64,000 bases of DNA from Rhodeus uyekii (taxonomy: Eukaryota; Chordata; Actinopteri; Cypriniformes; Acheilognathidae), in NCBI GenBank assembly GCA_037043235.1, contig JAWRVZ010000101.1, forward strand, positions 1,060,001 through 1,124,000. Direction: 5' to 3'. Shown piece after piece: positions 32,763-43,292 of the stretch. Below the pieces are notes generated by a model, which worked only from the letters and a program-made list of their open reading frames with translations, did no database searches and had not been told where the DNA came from. Within the stretch, counting starts at the first letter, position 1. Every line of letters begins with the position of its first letter. The position numbers and the translations under genes were made by a program.

Positions 32763-32972
32763 GGTCCTTCATCTGATCTAGATACGGCCTGGATCCGGCT
32801 GACCACGGTAACCTCGGAATAAACAGAGACCAATATCAGCGTAGATGCCATTCTTCTTCTGATGTATCGAGTACATCAGGTGTTATGGGAATGTTCCCAG
32901 TTCCGGCTGACTTAAATTATGCAGCCTAACAATCATTTTACATGATTTGGATTAAAATGTATGTATAATGTG

Positions 32973-33628
32973 TTATGTGTATGCCAGGTTGAAGAGATGT
33001 GTTTTTAGTCTACATTTAAACTGACAGAGTGTGTCTGCTTCCCGAACTGTAATAGGAAGACTGTTCCAGAGTTTAGGAGCTAAATAGGAAAAGGATCGAC
33101 CGCCAGCAGTTGACTTTGATATTCTAGGTATTATAAGCTGGTCAGTATTTTGGGATCGCAATAGACGTGAAGGACTATAATGTGTTAAGAGATCGCTCAA
33201 GTACTGTGGAGCTAAACCATTTAATGCTTTGTAAGTCATTAGCAAGATTTATAAATGTATTCGGTGATTAATAGGAAGCCAGTGCAGGTTTGACAGAACT
33301 GGGCTAATATGCTCATACTTCCTGGTTCTAGTAAGAACTCGAGCTGCTGCATTTTGGACCAGCTGGAATTTGTTTATTAAGCGTGCAGGGCAACCACCTA
33401 GTAGAGCATTACAATAATCTAGCCTTGAACTCATGAACGCATGAACTAACTTTTCCGCATTTGTCTTAGAGAGCATATGTCGCAATTTAGATATATTTTT
33501 AAGATGGAAAAATGCCGTTTTACAGATGCTAGAAACATGGCTTTCAAATGAAAGATTGGTATCAAAGAGCACACCCAGGTTTCTAACTGACGACGAAGAC
33601 TTGACAGAGCAGCCATCGAGTGTTAGGC
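32973..33628 (-). pseudogene. LINE reverse transcriptase, thumb and C-terminal tail
   Basis: Two frames continue each other. The first (33628 to 33249) reads LTLDGCSV, NLGVLFDTNLSFESH, AFFHLKNI, LVHAFMSSRLDYCNALLGGC, LINKFQLVQNAAARVLT and LHWLP. The second (33245 to 32973) reads TYKALNGLAPQYLSDLL, YSPSRLLRS, LAPKLWNSLP and LKTHLFN. This is the typical end of an L2/CR1-group LINE pol. The break near 33246 needs a stop or frame correction, so the gene is dead although still well preserved. Confidence 0.85.
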
Positions 33629-33633
33629 AGTAT

Positions 33634-34060
33634 TGTCAGGGTTCTGTCATTTCAGTTTGGGTTTCTGGCATGTCAGTTGACAGAGCTCTGACACTGCCCT
33701 TTGTTGTGTCTTGTGATTGTAACCCCTCCCATCTTGTTCCATCGTTTCCCTTAAGTGATCCCATCTGTCTCTACTCATTACCTTCCTCATGTGTGTCCTA
33801 TTTAATCCTGGTGTGTTTGCTGTCCTGGGTTGCGTTGCTGTCTCTCCATGTTCTGTGCTTGTTTTGTTCCTGGTTTGATGGCCCCCCGTAAATCCGTTTC
33901 ATCTGGTTGGTTTGCATTTGTTCTTACAGTGTCTAGTTATTGTGTTAAGTTATGTTTGAACCCATCTCGTGGGTTTTCTTTTGTGAGTTTTATGTTTATT
34001 TCTGTTATAATAAATCCACCTTTCCCTGCATCCTGAGTCCTCCCTCATTGATCCGTGACA
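33634..34060 (+). mobile_element. Solo LTR inserted in the LINE reverse transcriptase
   Basis: The 427-bp insert starts TGTCAGGGTTCTGTC and ends GATCCGTGACA. The flanks AGTAT (33629-33633) and AGTAG (34061-34065) agree at 4 of 5 positions. It contains TAATAAATCC near its 3' side. Removing it rejoins LINE coding sequence on both sides, which fixes the borders. It is on the strand opposite to the LINE. Similar TGTCA...TGACA ends occur in the LTRs at 13928 and 25881. Confidence 0.85.
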
Positions 34061-34061
34061 A

Positions 34062-34508
34062 GTAGTCTAGATTATTACGTGCAGAACTTTTTGGTCTAAT
34101 AATTAGAATCTCAGTTTTTTCAGAATTAAGCAGTAGAAAGTTATTAGTCATCCAATTTTTTATATCAGTTATGCATTCTGTTAATTTAGTGAATTTGTTC
34201 ATTTCATCAGGATGAGAAGAAATATAGAGCTGAGTATCATCAGCGTAACAATGAAAGCTAATGCCATGCTTCCTAATAACTGCACCCAAAGGAAGCATGT
34301 ACAGGGTGAAAAGCAATGGTCCTAACACTGAACCTTGAGGAACTCCATACTGAACCCGTGACCGATAAGACATCTCCTCATTTACTGCTACAAACTGATA
34401 ACGGTCAGATAAGTATGACTTGAACCAGGCTAATGCAACTCCACTAATGCCAGCATAGTTTTGAAGTCTATTTAGAAGGATTTTGGGCTTTTTTTTAAAC
34501 TTTGTCAT
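34062..34508 (-). pseudogene. LINE reverse transcriptase, palm region
   Basis: The open frame shows GISGVALAWFKSYLSDRYQF, then YGVPQGSVLGPLLFTLYM and CYADDTQLYIS, in order. YADD carries the two catalytic aspartates of the RT palm, and GVPQGSVLGP is the preceding conserved block. In an active LINE the enzyme primes cDNA from a nick in target DNA. The upstream fingers and endonuclease are absent, and the frame runs into the solo LTR at its 3' side, where the last 20 or so codons are LTR-derived. Confidence 0.88.
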
Positions 34509-34544
34509 AATTTTTAATTAATTTAACTTTTTTATTGAAGTATT

Positions 34545-34835
34545 TTACATGTTACGACTCTTGTGTGTGTGTACATACATGTAATTTGTTATGTTTTCAT
34601 ATTTTATGGGGACTTTCCATAGACGTAATGATTTTATTCTGTACAAACGGTATATTCTCTCCCTTTACACTAGCCTGACCCCTAAACCCATCACTGAAAA
34701 CATTCTGCACTTTTAAATTTTTACATGTTTTATAATTTATAAGTTATTTCCTCAAGGGAATCAATAAAGGCCCCCACAAGGACAAGGATTTTGGACATTT
34801 GTCCCATTTTGTCCCCATTATGTAGGGTTTAACAT
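34545..34835. repeat. Dispersed MITE-like repeat, 'GGGGAC' type
   Basis: TATGGGGACTTTCCATAGAC on the left and CCCCCACAAGGACAAGG with TTTTGTCCCC on the right flank an interior with TAACC-like CTGACCCCTAAACCC. I recognise this as a common fish non-autonomous repeat. Borders are approximate. Confidence 0.55.
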
Positions 34836-36050
34836 GCCACACTCACACACACGCACTCACATATGCACTCACACACAGACTCTCACACACACTCATATGC
34901 ACACACACACGCACACATATGCACTCACACACACACACACACACACTCTCTTCAGGGAATCCCCTCTCATAACAAGGGTGAATTCCTGCAAACATCAGAA
35001 GGTGAACTGACAGTAAATGGCTGGAGTAGAGCTACTTTTCTCCCATAATGCTCGTGTCTCAGCAGAGCACTTTCAGTGAGGACAAAGCGTTCGACTCTGA
35101 CAACCGATCCCAAACGCTGCCTGACAAGATTACTCACCTTATTATCAACTTCAATCTTTATAAATGCCAAACCGTCCGAAATTACGGCTTTCATTTCACA
35201 TGAATCTCAAAAGCACACTTTTTTGCATGTTGTTGCAATTTTGGGCACCATTAGAAGCAGATTGAGCAGCTGCCGGCAGGAGGAGGGACTGGCTTTAGTG
35301 GCGGGACCCTGCTGGGTGTAATAACGTCTCTGGAGCTGCAGGCAGACGGTGGGTGTGCTGGTTTAACCCAGCAGAGGTTACGCCCTCCGCTTTAATTAGT
35401 ACCAGACCAGTCACCTGATGGAGGGTAGCGCTTCAAGTGCCTGCGATTTGGATGAAACCAGCGTCTGGTTTGGATCTAGCAGAGGGGTTAGAGGTGAGAG
35501 GGTGAATTTACATAGATTAAGAGAAAAGGCTTTGTGTACGGGAGGGCTGAAACGGATAGAAACGGCTTCAGATGACACTGCAAAGAAGATGAGTTCAGAG
35601 GTTCACACAAACACATGTGCTCAGACGAGGTCTTCTCTGTGTACTTCTGTTGCGTTGGACTGCTCTTCACATCGTAGAATGTGAAATTCTACATAATTCA
35701 CATGTATTGACAAGAGCTTGCTTCTCCACAAGCATCTTTTCTGAATGTCACCAGAGGTCACGTGTTACAGTGCTGAAGTGGCGCTTTTAGGCACTTTTAA
35801 TAATAATAATTATTTTATTCCACAAGCATGCATAAAAGTGATAGCAAATACATTAATATTACAAAAGATTTCATTTCAAATGAAGGCTGCCCTCTTTATC
35901 AAAGCATTAGTTTCCCAAAACACATGAACAATGTCTTCAACAATTTCTTCAACACTGACAATAAAAGAAATGCTGATGGAGTGATTTGTGAAGGATCAAG
36001 CGATAGTTACATGATAGAGACTCTGTCACAGAGATCTGAGGTGAGGAGGA

Positions 36051-36054
<4 letters not shown>
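34836..36054. other. No gene recognised; CA-rich patch then unique DNA
   Basis: An interrupted CA-rich tract spans 34840-34946. The block at 35250-35470 is GC-richer (GAGCAGCTGCCGGCAGGAGG, CTTTAATTAGTACC) without an exon-like frame and could be regulatory (inference). The remainder is unremarkable. Confidence 0.45.

Positions 36055-36108
<54 letters not shown>
36055..36108. repeat. GT microsatellite, 27 copies
   Basis: A pure GT run of 54 bp. Confidence 0.95.
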
Positions 36109-36111
<3 letters not shown>

Positions 36112-36329
36112 GGTGGTGAGTGAGCCCGGCTGATCTGTGACCGCGATCTTGTTGAGTAAAACTTGCGATAAATAAATGCACAAAATAAATGTAAAAACTT
36201 CAAACAGTTGACACTGTGCACATCCTGAAGCTAAATCTTATTCTCATAGGATGTGTCGATTGTTATATGACAAAAAAAGACAACAATGTCCAATAATTAA
36301 TTATACTTTAGTGGTAATAATAATGATAA

Positions 36330-36505
36330 TGGGGCTATTTCAGTGTCCTTGTTACATGTCGTTTTCCTAGTAATTGCTATAAATAGCGCATAATTGCACA
36401 CAACTAACCCTAAACCAAAGCTAATTCTAACCCTATAGCAGTTAATAATTATCACTCAGTTATTACATGTGTGATTACACTGTAACAAGGACCTTACAAT
36501 CATTA
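36330..36505. repeat. Palindromic MITE
   Basis: CAGTGTCCTTGTTACATGTC on the left pairs with ATTACACTGTAACAAGGACC on the right as an inverted repeat; the middle reads CTAACCCTAAACC. It is related to the repeats at 52271 and 53703. Confidence 0.6.
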
Positions 36506-38882
36506 AAATGAAGCAATTATTCTGGTAGATAAAACTGTGATTGGTCATGATCAGTGTCGGTCACTGCTGTATTGAGATCATGTACTGGCCTCTTTCTTTG
36601 CACGTGAGGAATCAGTATTTTAAAGCCATTATTTGAAGTGGTGATGTACAGTCATATCAAAGTGTAAGTGAGTTATATCATCTCTCTGCTGAATCGTGTG
36701 CACGCTGAAATCTGCCCTCCTCAGACCGCACTGAGCAGTGGAGCTTCTTTGGAGGATTTTCTTTGGAAGTCCTCTAAATGCCCCCGTTTCTCTCTGTATC
36801 CCCCCCGGCCCTTTGAAGCCCCCCCACCACAAATACTGATGCTCAGGAAATGAAAAAAAGAGACATGCGGTCACGATCCTGCCTCGGTACTTACTTTAAA
36901 CACTTGTAAAGAGTGACAGGCTGAAGCTTCTCCACCAAAGCGAATATGATGGAGATTAACGGAGGCAGAACAGCTTTATTGGTCAGGAGCGTTCATATCG
37001 TTGTTATTCTGAGCTGTAGGGAAATGTTTTTTTGCTGATTTGTTGTGCTATTTTACTTTCTGAACTAGAAATGCACTCAAAACATATTGTTTTTATATGA
37101 TTAGCATTAGTGTTCCTCAAATCGAATGTCTTTCACTGGAGAGAAATGCCTTTTCTTTTCTTGTTTTAAATGATCAGAATTTTTCTTACAATGTTCACCT
37201 GATGGATGATAAAACAGGCATGAAAATGAAATGAAATCATATAATGAAACAAGTAAAAAAACAATATAAATAAAATGAAATAATGAAATAAATGTAAATA
37301 ATAAAATGCAATAAAAAATAAATAAAAATAAATGGTTAACATAATTAAACATGATCAATAAAACACTATTTTGAATCGATGAGTACTATTAGAGAAAAAG
37401 CTGTGTGTGTGTGCTTGTAAACACGTGTGTGTTTGTCTGAGACTGGCTCCTTCATAATCAGTGTGTGGAGAGAAAGAAACTCAGCCGAGTGTGAAACAGC
37501 AGCCTGAGAGCATATTTCATGTGAGCGCGGCGTGTCTGGACACACAACAACACAACACAACACAACACAACACACTCCAACACACTCCAGCCCTGCTGAA
37601 CTGCTCACATCACTGGAGGATCCTCACGTCACTGTCATCTGTTCATTCAGGACGGGTTCAAGAGAGACTTTACTTCTTTCTTTTCGTTAGACTTGCTTTA
37701 TGGTGGTGTCGTTTCAGTGTAATTACACAAATTACTCATGAATAACTACATGCTCTGACTATGGGATGTTCAACTGAAAATCACACAGCGCTTTAGGGCC
37801 TGAAAACGCAACATTTTCATGATGAAAATGTTTGAAAATGATTGTCATGTGAAAAGTACACTAAGGTTGGGTTTAAGATGTAATTAAGCATGATGTATTT
37901 ATTTGTTTGTTTTATTTTAATTTTTTTTTATTAATTTCTCCTCTTTTACCTTAATATATGGTTAATTAATTTTCATATTTTTTTCAAAAATTAGAAAGAG
38001 CACAAATCCCTGTCAACCTTTCAAATATCAACCCTCCACATCAGTATAGTATCTAAATAAATAGCAAATAATAATACAAATGAAGAAGATTGATACAGTT
38101 GTTATCAATCTGCCCGTGTCTGTAAGTCCGTCTCAAACACACGCTGACGGACCTGCACTGTGTCCGTGCGCAGGACCTTCCTCTGAAGCGATCTGGACGT
38201 TAACCAGCCGCTCGTGTGATTTCAGCTTCTGCACGGGGACACGTTCAGCTCCGGCGATGGCAGCTGACGAGGCTCAATAAAGGAAACAAACGAGCATGTC
38301 ATGGAGCAGACGGACCTTCATCACCTCCTGCTGTCATCCCACACACACAATTACTTTATTACCTTCTGTATTCCTTACCCAAGTCACACACTCTTTTTGG
38401 GAGCAAATACTAATAGTAGAGATGCACATACAACACAGTCTTATACAATTTCACCAGCACATTTGTACTTGTGTGTTCTGTTTTAAGTGTGTTTTGTGTT
38501 TTGAAGAGTTCAGAAAAAAATAAATGGTCCAATAAAAAACGTTTGATTATTAAATATTTTACTAAGGTAATTCATAAAAAATGATGGTATTTTAATCTGA
38601 ACATTAAAATCTGTGCAATAATTACATTAAATTACATTTACATGACACGGGCACAACTAATAAATCGTGGTTAAATGTGACTGAATTACAAAAGCTACTA
38701 AATGAAGCTGAAAGAGTTTCTTTCTGTTTCTTATCGCTGAACTGAGATGAATGATCCAGTTCACAACGAATGCTAAAACCTGAAATATACACACACACAC
38801 ACACACATGTATATTGTGGACATGCCAATATTTGAATGAAATAACGTATTAAATATACTACATAATGAAAATGTAAGAACAA
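36506..38882. other. No gene recognised
   Basis: About 2.4 kb of unique DNA. An A-rich stretch with AAATG/AAATA motifs covers 37205-37335, a (CAACA)n pentamer run lies at 37545-37572, and a CA run at about 38791-38808. Open frames show no recognisable domain. Confidence 0.5.
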
Positions 38883-38985
38883 AGGAACATCAAGGTCATG
38901 GGTTAGATTCTTGGGGAAAGCAAGTAATTATAATGTCAATGTGTTTCTTGAACACAATGTAAGTTGCTTTGGATAAAAGAGATTC
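38883..38985 (+). mobile_element. tRNA-derived SINE, 3' part
   Basis: CAAGGTCATGGGTTAGATTC is a worn B-box region, followed by TTGGGGAAAGCAAG and then GTAAGTTGCTTTGGATAAAA, the 3' tail of a widespread fish SINE. The A-box half is missing. A minus-strand copy of the same family is at 54012-54168. Confidence 0.75.
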
Positions 38986-39006
38986 TGATGGAGATCTCCA
39001 TCAGAA
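38983..39006. repeat. 24-bp perfect palindrome
   Basis: TTCTGATGGAGA followed directly by its reverse complement TCTCCATCAGAA, with no spacer, at the 3' border of the SINE fragment. Confidence 0.95.
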
Positions 39007-39049
39007 ACCAAATTCTCCACTGAATCAGTGTGTTTAAGAGGTGTTTTCA

Positions 39050-39330
39050 TGAGCAGGGCCTAGAACAAACGTTTCACCACACCTGCCATTGGCCGGTGAC
39101 TTGTCATGTCATGCCATGCCGTGTCGTGTCAACTGTGGCGTCAATCACTTGCTTTGTTAGTCTCGTCACCTGTTCCTGCTCTCCCCTTGTATATAAGCCC
39201 TGTGTGTCTCTCAGTCTGCGTCTGTTCTGGTCTTTTATGTGTCATGTTGATCCATGTATCCTAAGCTATGCGTTTAATAAAATATGTGTTCCTGAGTACT
39301 CATTTCTGCGTTTCCCTGATACACTTTGTT
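39050..39330 (+). mobile_element. Probable solo LTR
   Basis: The stretch has the layout of the other LTRs: GTCAATCACTTGCTTTGTTA, GTCTCGTCACC, a TATA box in TTGTATATAAGCCC (about 39188), TTTAATAAAATATG (about 39271) and TTTCTGCGTTTCCCTGATAC near the end. It resembles 29347-29659 in motif order. Exact ends and target duplication were not established. Confidence 0.55.
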
Positions 39331-39690
39331 TCTTTGCATTTTGTTGTTTGATTAACAATAAAAACACAGACATCATCAGGAATATTAGGCTGCTGTCACT
39401 TTAAGAGCGAATGCATCGATCTAATATGCTGATAAACGTGTTTACTCTCTCAACTATTTACTTTAAATTAAGACATGACAAGCTATGTTTACTATGATTA
39501 TGTCATTCTTAACTGTCCCGTGAGTTGTTCATGTTCACACATTATGTTACCGGCCAAATGGCGATTGACACGTTTCATATTCTCAGCAACATTGATTTAT
39601 ACGAATCAACCTGCAGAAAAGAAATGAACCCACTGCAACGGCGTGTAAGTGGATCACTTCCACAGGATAAAGATAGACAATAACCCTAAT
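39331..39690. other. No gene recognised
   Basis: AT-rich unique sequence between an LTR and a MITE. Confidence 0.5.
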
Positions 39691-39851
39691 TTTGCAACTA
39701 CAAGTCAAAGTCAACTAACTCTAACTTATTGTTAGACTGTTAGCAGACTGTTAGGTTAAGCGTTAAGGCTCAATTTAGTTGAATAAGTTGACATATATTT
39801 GTAAAGTTACTTATAGTCAGTAGAATGTATAAATTGGACCATCAAAATAAC
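39691..39851 (-). mobile_element. Unexpanded MITE, relative of the 113-bp repeat
   Basis: The left arm TTTGCAACTACAAGTCAAAG and TCAACTAACTC is followed by a GTTAGACTGTTAGCAGAC centre and the right arm GTAAAGTTACTTATAGTCAG, TAGAATG and GGACCATCAAAATAACA. The right arm matches the inverted 113-bp unit (GTAAAGTTACTCATAGTCAG, TGAATG, GGATCATCACAATAAAG) motif by motif. This is a copy without tandem expansion, with worn edges. Confidence 0.65.
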
Positions 39852-42800
39852 ATTGTGTGTGTAACGATAAAGTCTCACAAGCTTGAGAATGGATTTGAAT
39901 AAACTGTAGCAGAAAATGCAAAACATGCTCACACATTCATCTACTCTACAAGACCATTGACTCGTTCTAAAAATAAATGTGGTCATTTCTCTCTAGACTG
40001 CTTTCCCTCAACATCTCTCGCTGTTTTATTTTCACCACCCACCCCGTAATGACAAAAATGCCCGCCACTCTGGCCTGGTTGACTTCACGTAATTTTCTTG
40101 TGGCTAAATCCATCGTCCCTGCTTTATGTCAACACACGGCTCGCCGAAAAGCCCCCAGAGAGCCGCGCGTGACAGTACGGGGCCAAGAGCGCCCTCAAAA
40201 TGCCTCTCTCTGAGCAGAACCTTGCAGAGGAAAGGCTGAGAAAAAGAAAAATGTTAATATTAGCGGCTAAAAACAACGGCCCCCTGTGACACGCTGTGCT
40301 GGGAGTCTTGTCACAGATTGAGGCAGTTAGCCGCTAACCTAAAACCACTGCCGCTCTGGACGAAAACACCTGCTCCAAGTCCTGCGGCTTAATAATCTTT
40401 CTCAGCTGTACGCTCCACTTTTATCTCACTGGGCTCACTATGTTCTCATAAAGAAGTCTTTGTGTCTGATTTGGGGGTTCATCAGCCGGCAGCAAGCAGA
40501 ATGAAGAGGTTTTCTCATCGCCGTTCCCCTCTACTGTATTGTTTATGCATGAAACGAGGATATGTTTGAACAGGCTGCAGTTACCAGAGGTCAGACTCCT
40601 GCGAGGAAGACGGAGAGAATCACATGAGTGAAAGACAGATGAGAATTACACCAATGCCGACTCTTATAAACGAACGCCCTGACAGAATGCCTTCTATTGA
40701 AGGTTACACATAAATCACATTTTGATGTTGTTTTTTAAATAACGCACTTCTCTCTTCACTAAATGCACAATTTCCTTCAGTGACTTTTAATTCACTATTT
40801 CACAGGTGACACAAAAATTACACAAAAAAGGGACAGTATAGCACACACACACACACACACATGCGGTCTGTTACGTTTTTAGAGTTGTTAGCTTGTTTGC
40901 GTATTTTGTCTGTCTCAACTTGAATTTAAATGTTTATAATAAAAAGTACTTTTCACTTTATTACTAATAATTACATAGTAAGTACATTTCATTATTTTAT
41001 TTTCTTACTTTCTCATGCACAAAAATGTTAAATATCTAATAATTTTTTTTGTTATGTTCTATTAGTGCAAAATGCAATGCATCATATGTATGAATTGACT
41101 TCTGTGCACTCTCAGAAAAAAAGCGTCCATGGAATCAGAACTTGATTTTAAAGAATGCTTTAAATGCTGAAATATTCTGTCAGGAGTATTAAACATTTTA
41201 TTAAAATGAAAAAATTGCCTCAAGAAACACCGAATTACTGCTCATTAATATAAAGTAGTTGTTAAGTTTAGGTATGGGTGGATTAAGGGAGGTAGAATCT
41301 GGTCATGCAGAATAAGCCATTAATATGAGCTTTATAAGTGCTAATAAATAGCCAATGTCCTAGTAATATGCATGATAATACAACAACTAGTTAATAGTGA
41401 GATCTGGACACTAAACTAAAGTATTATGTAAAAAAAAAAAAAAAAAAACAACTGAATCAATTCAAATTAAATTCATAAAACGATCCCATGATAGGAACCC
41501 CTAAAAGGCTTTATATACCGTAAAAGCGTGTATGGCGAATACATTGCATGAATTTGTGTATTCACGAATCCATGCAAGCTTTAGTTCTGGAACGTCAGCC
41601 GATCAGCCAGCAGGGATTTCACCACTACACTCTCCAGAGCTGAAGGGGGCAGCAGAGAGGTTAAAACAGTCACATTTAAAAAGGTGAGTAAGAGTTTGCT
41701 ACTTTAGGCATCTGAGTGTTTAACTTCATGAACTTTATCTTGCACCAGATTTGCAGTAATTATGCATTTACTGTTGTGGAAATCCTCAAACTTCAAGCTC
41801 TCTAGATTTTAGAGCATCTTTTATTGCTCATAGAAAGGCTGTCCGGATTTAGACTGTTCAAGTGCATGGACAGTGATTTGGGTTAAAATGACAATGACGT
41901 TAACAACGAAAATATCAGCTGAACATTTATATGAGAACACCTAAATAATTTGCTGTTTCTCACAAACACGAGCACACATACTTCCCTTTGTGTGCGCAGT
42001 GGGATGTGTTTTTGTAGATCATTTGACGGAGAAATATTTGAGCTGCATGAGCTCCTCTGTGAAGTTCTGCCAAGAGGGAGTGGGGAGCTGTTGAGACCCT
42101 CCAAACAACTCTCAGTTCCCAGAATTCAGCAGGCCCCCGACGCCCACCATCGCTCCTGCTCGTAACAGCTAGGAGGAGGCCACTGGTGTTTGGACAAATA
42201 TGTGCGATACACTCAGGATCCTTTCATGCTGTACGACTGCTGCGACAAGACATCTCCGTTATGACTTAGTGCTGCGGTTAAAGCTTGACCTCTTAAGATT
42301 TGTGTACAGCCTGTTTTGCCAAAATCCCTGCTTTTTTATGCAAATGCTTTCCAAGCAGATGCTTTCTGTAGTGTCTACGATGAAAAATGAGCTATAACAG
42401 GACAACATATTTGAATACTAAGCTAAGTCATTTTCAACTAGTTGATTTGCTCAGCTTGCTGTGTAACCCGTCGATGAATCACCACTGTCCGTTACTCTGA
42501 ATAACTAAACCACATGTCTGAGACAGCGTTCTGTAACTTTATAGTCATCAAATGTTATGCACTGGTCTTATCAAACATTTTGAACTTGTTCTCTATATTG
42601 ATTTATGTTGCATCACATTAGCTTAGAAAGGACCTTTAGACCTTGCATCCTCTTTCTTTCTCTCTTGTTCATCTGGCCCATGCCTCACCCTGGTTCTGCC
42701 TCACTGCCATCCCAGAATGTGTGATGCATGCTGGGCCGTCCCCTGGGCGGTCAGGGGGCCATGTGTCTGCTCAAATGCCTACTGAGACACTCCTTATATG

Positions 42801-42947
42801 GCTGCCCTGAACTCCCCTCACCTCCACAACACTTTAGGACCATCATCATGAATCACTGCCAGTGACCAGTAACATCATAAATAGTTAGCAAATATCTTTT
42901 TAGCACAGCACTTACACTAATATATGATTTCTACATACCTAGTTCAG
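39852..42947. other. No gene recognised; one GC-rich block
   Basis: 40110-40480 is GC-richer and non-repetitive (GAGAGCCGCGCGTGACAG, TTAGCCGCTAACC, GCGGCTTAATAATC) with no convincing exon; it is a candidate conserved non-coding block, by inference only. A MITE-like segment (about 41225-41425) is followed by poly-A at 41431-41448. The frame at 41950-42165 has no recognisable domain. Confidence 0.4.
41225..41425. repeat. MITE-like fragment
   Basis: ATATAAAGTAGTTGTTAAGT with TAGGTATGGGTGGATTAAGG on the left, TAATAAATAGCCAATGTCCT in the middle and GGACACTAAACTAAAGTATT on the right follow the motif order of a common fish non-autonomous repeat ending in 'CTAAACTAAAGTGTTA'. Class uncertain. Confidence 0.45.
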
Positions 42948-43292
42948 CAACACTTTATTTTCATCGTCCCATTTAGACTAAACCTACAGGTTACTAACTC
43001 TGTGTGTTTAATATCTGATAACTCTTTATTGTGATGATCATCAACACACATTCACTGACTATGAGTAACTTTACAACTACATGTTACTAACTCTCATTAG
43101 AGTATTAGTAGACTGTGTGTTTAATATCTGATAACTCTTTATTGTGATGATCCTCAACACACATTCACTGACTATGAGTAACTTTACAACTACATGTTAC
43201 TAACTCTCATTAGAGTATTAGTAGACTGTGTGTTTAATATCTGATAACTCTTTATTGTGATGATCCTCAACACACACTCACTGACTATGAGA
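42948..43292 (+). repeat. Array 2: MITE terminus followed by about 2.7 copies of the 113-bp unit
   Basis: CAACACTTTATTTTCATCGT followed by CCCATTTAGAC is a MITE terminus of the same type as at 16157. After CTAAACCTACAGG it passes into the 113-bp unit (GTTACTAACTC with an internal deletion, then TGTGTGTTTAATATCTGATA). Two full units and a partial one follow in the same orientation as array 1, ending at about 43292 in ACTATGAGAGTATT. The first GATGATC junction reads GATGATCATC instead of GATGATCCTC. This is the smallest of the three arrays. Confidence 0.9.

Larger units (their letters stand above)
32763..34510 (-). mobile_element. L2-like LINE, 5'- and 3'-truncated, with nested solo LTR
   Basis: The minus-strand element retains the middle and C-terminal part of the reverse transcriptase and the conserved tail, with a 427-bp solo LTR inserted (33634-34060). 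It ends abruptly at about 34510 on its 5' side, the usual LINE 5' truncation, so the endonuclease and fingers are missing. The 3' UTR (32763-32970) aligns with 10219-10440 but stops short of the GTCAA pentamer tail seen in that copy, at the pogo-type terminus fragment. Confidence 0.85.
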
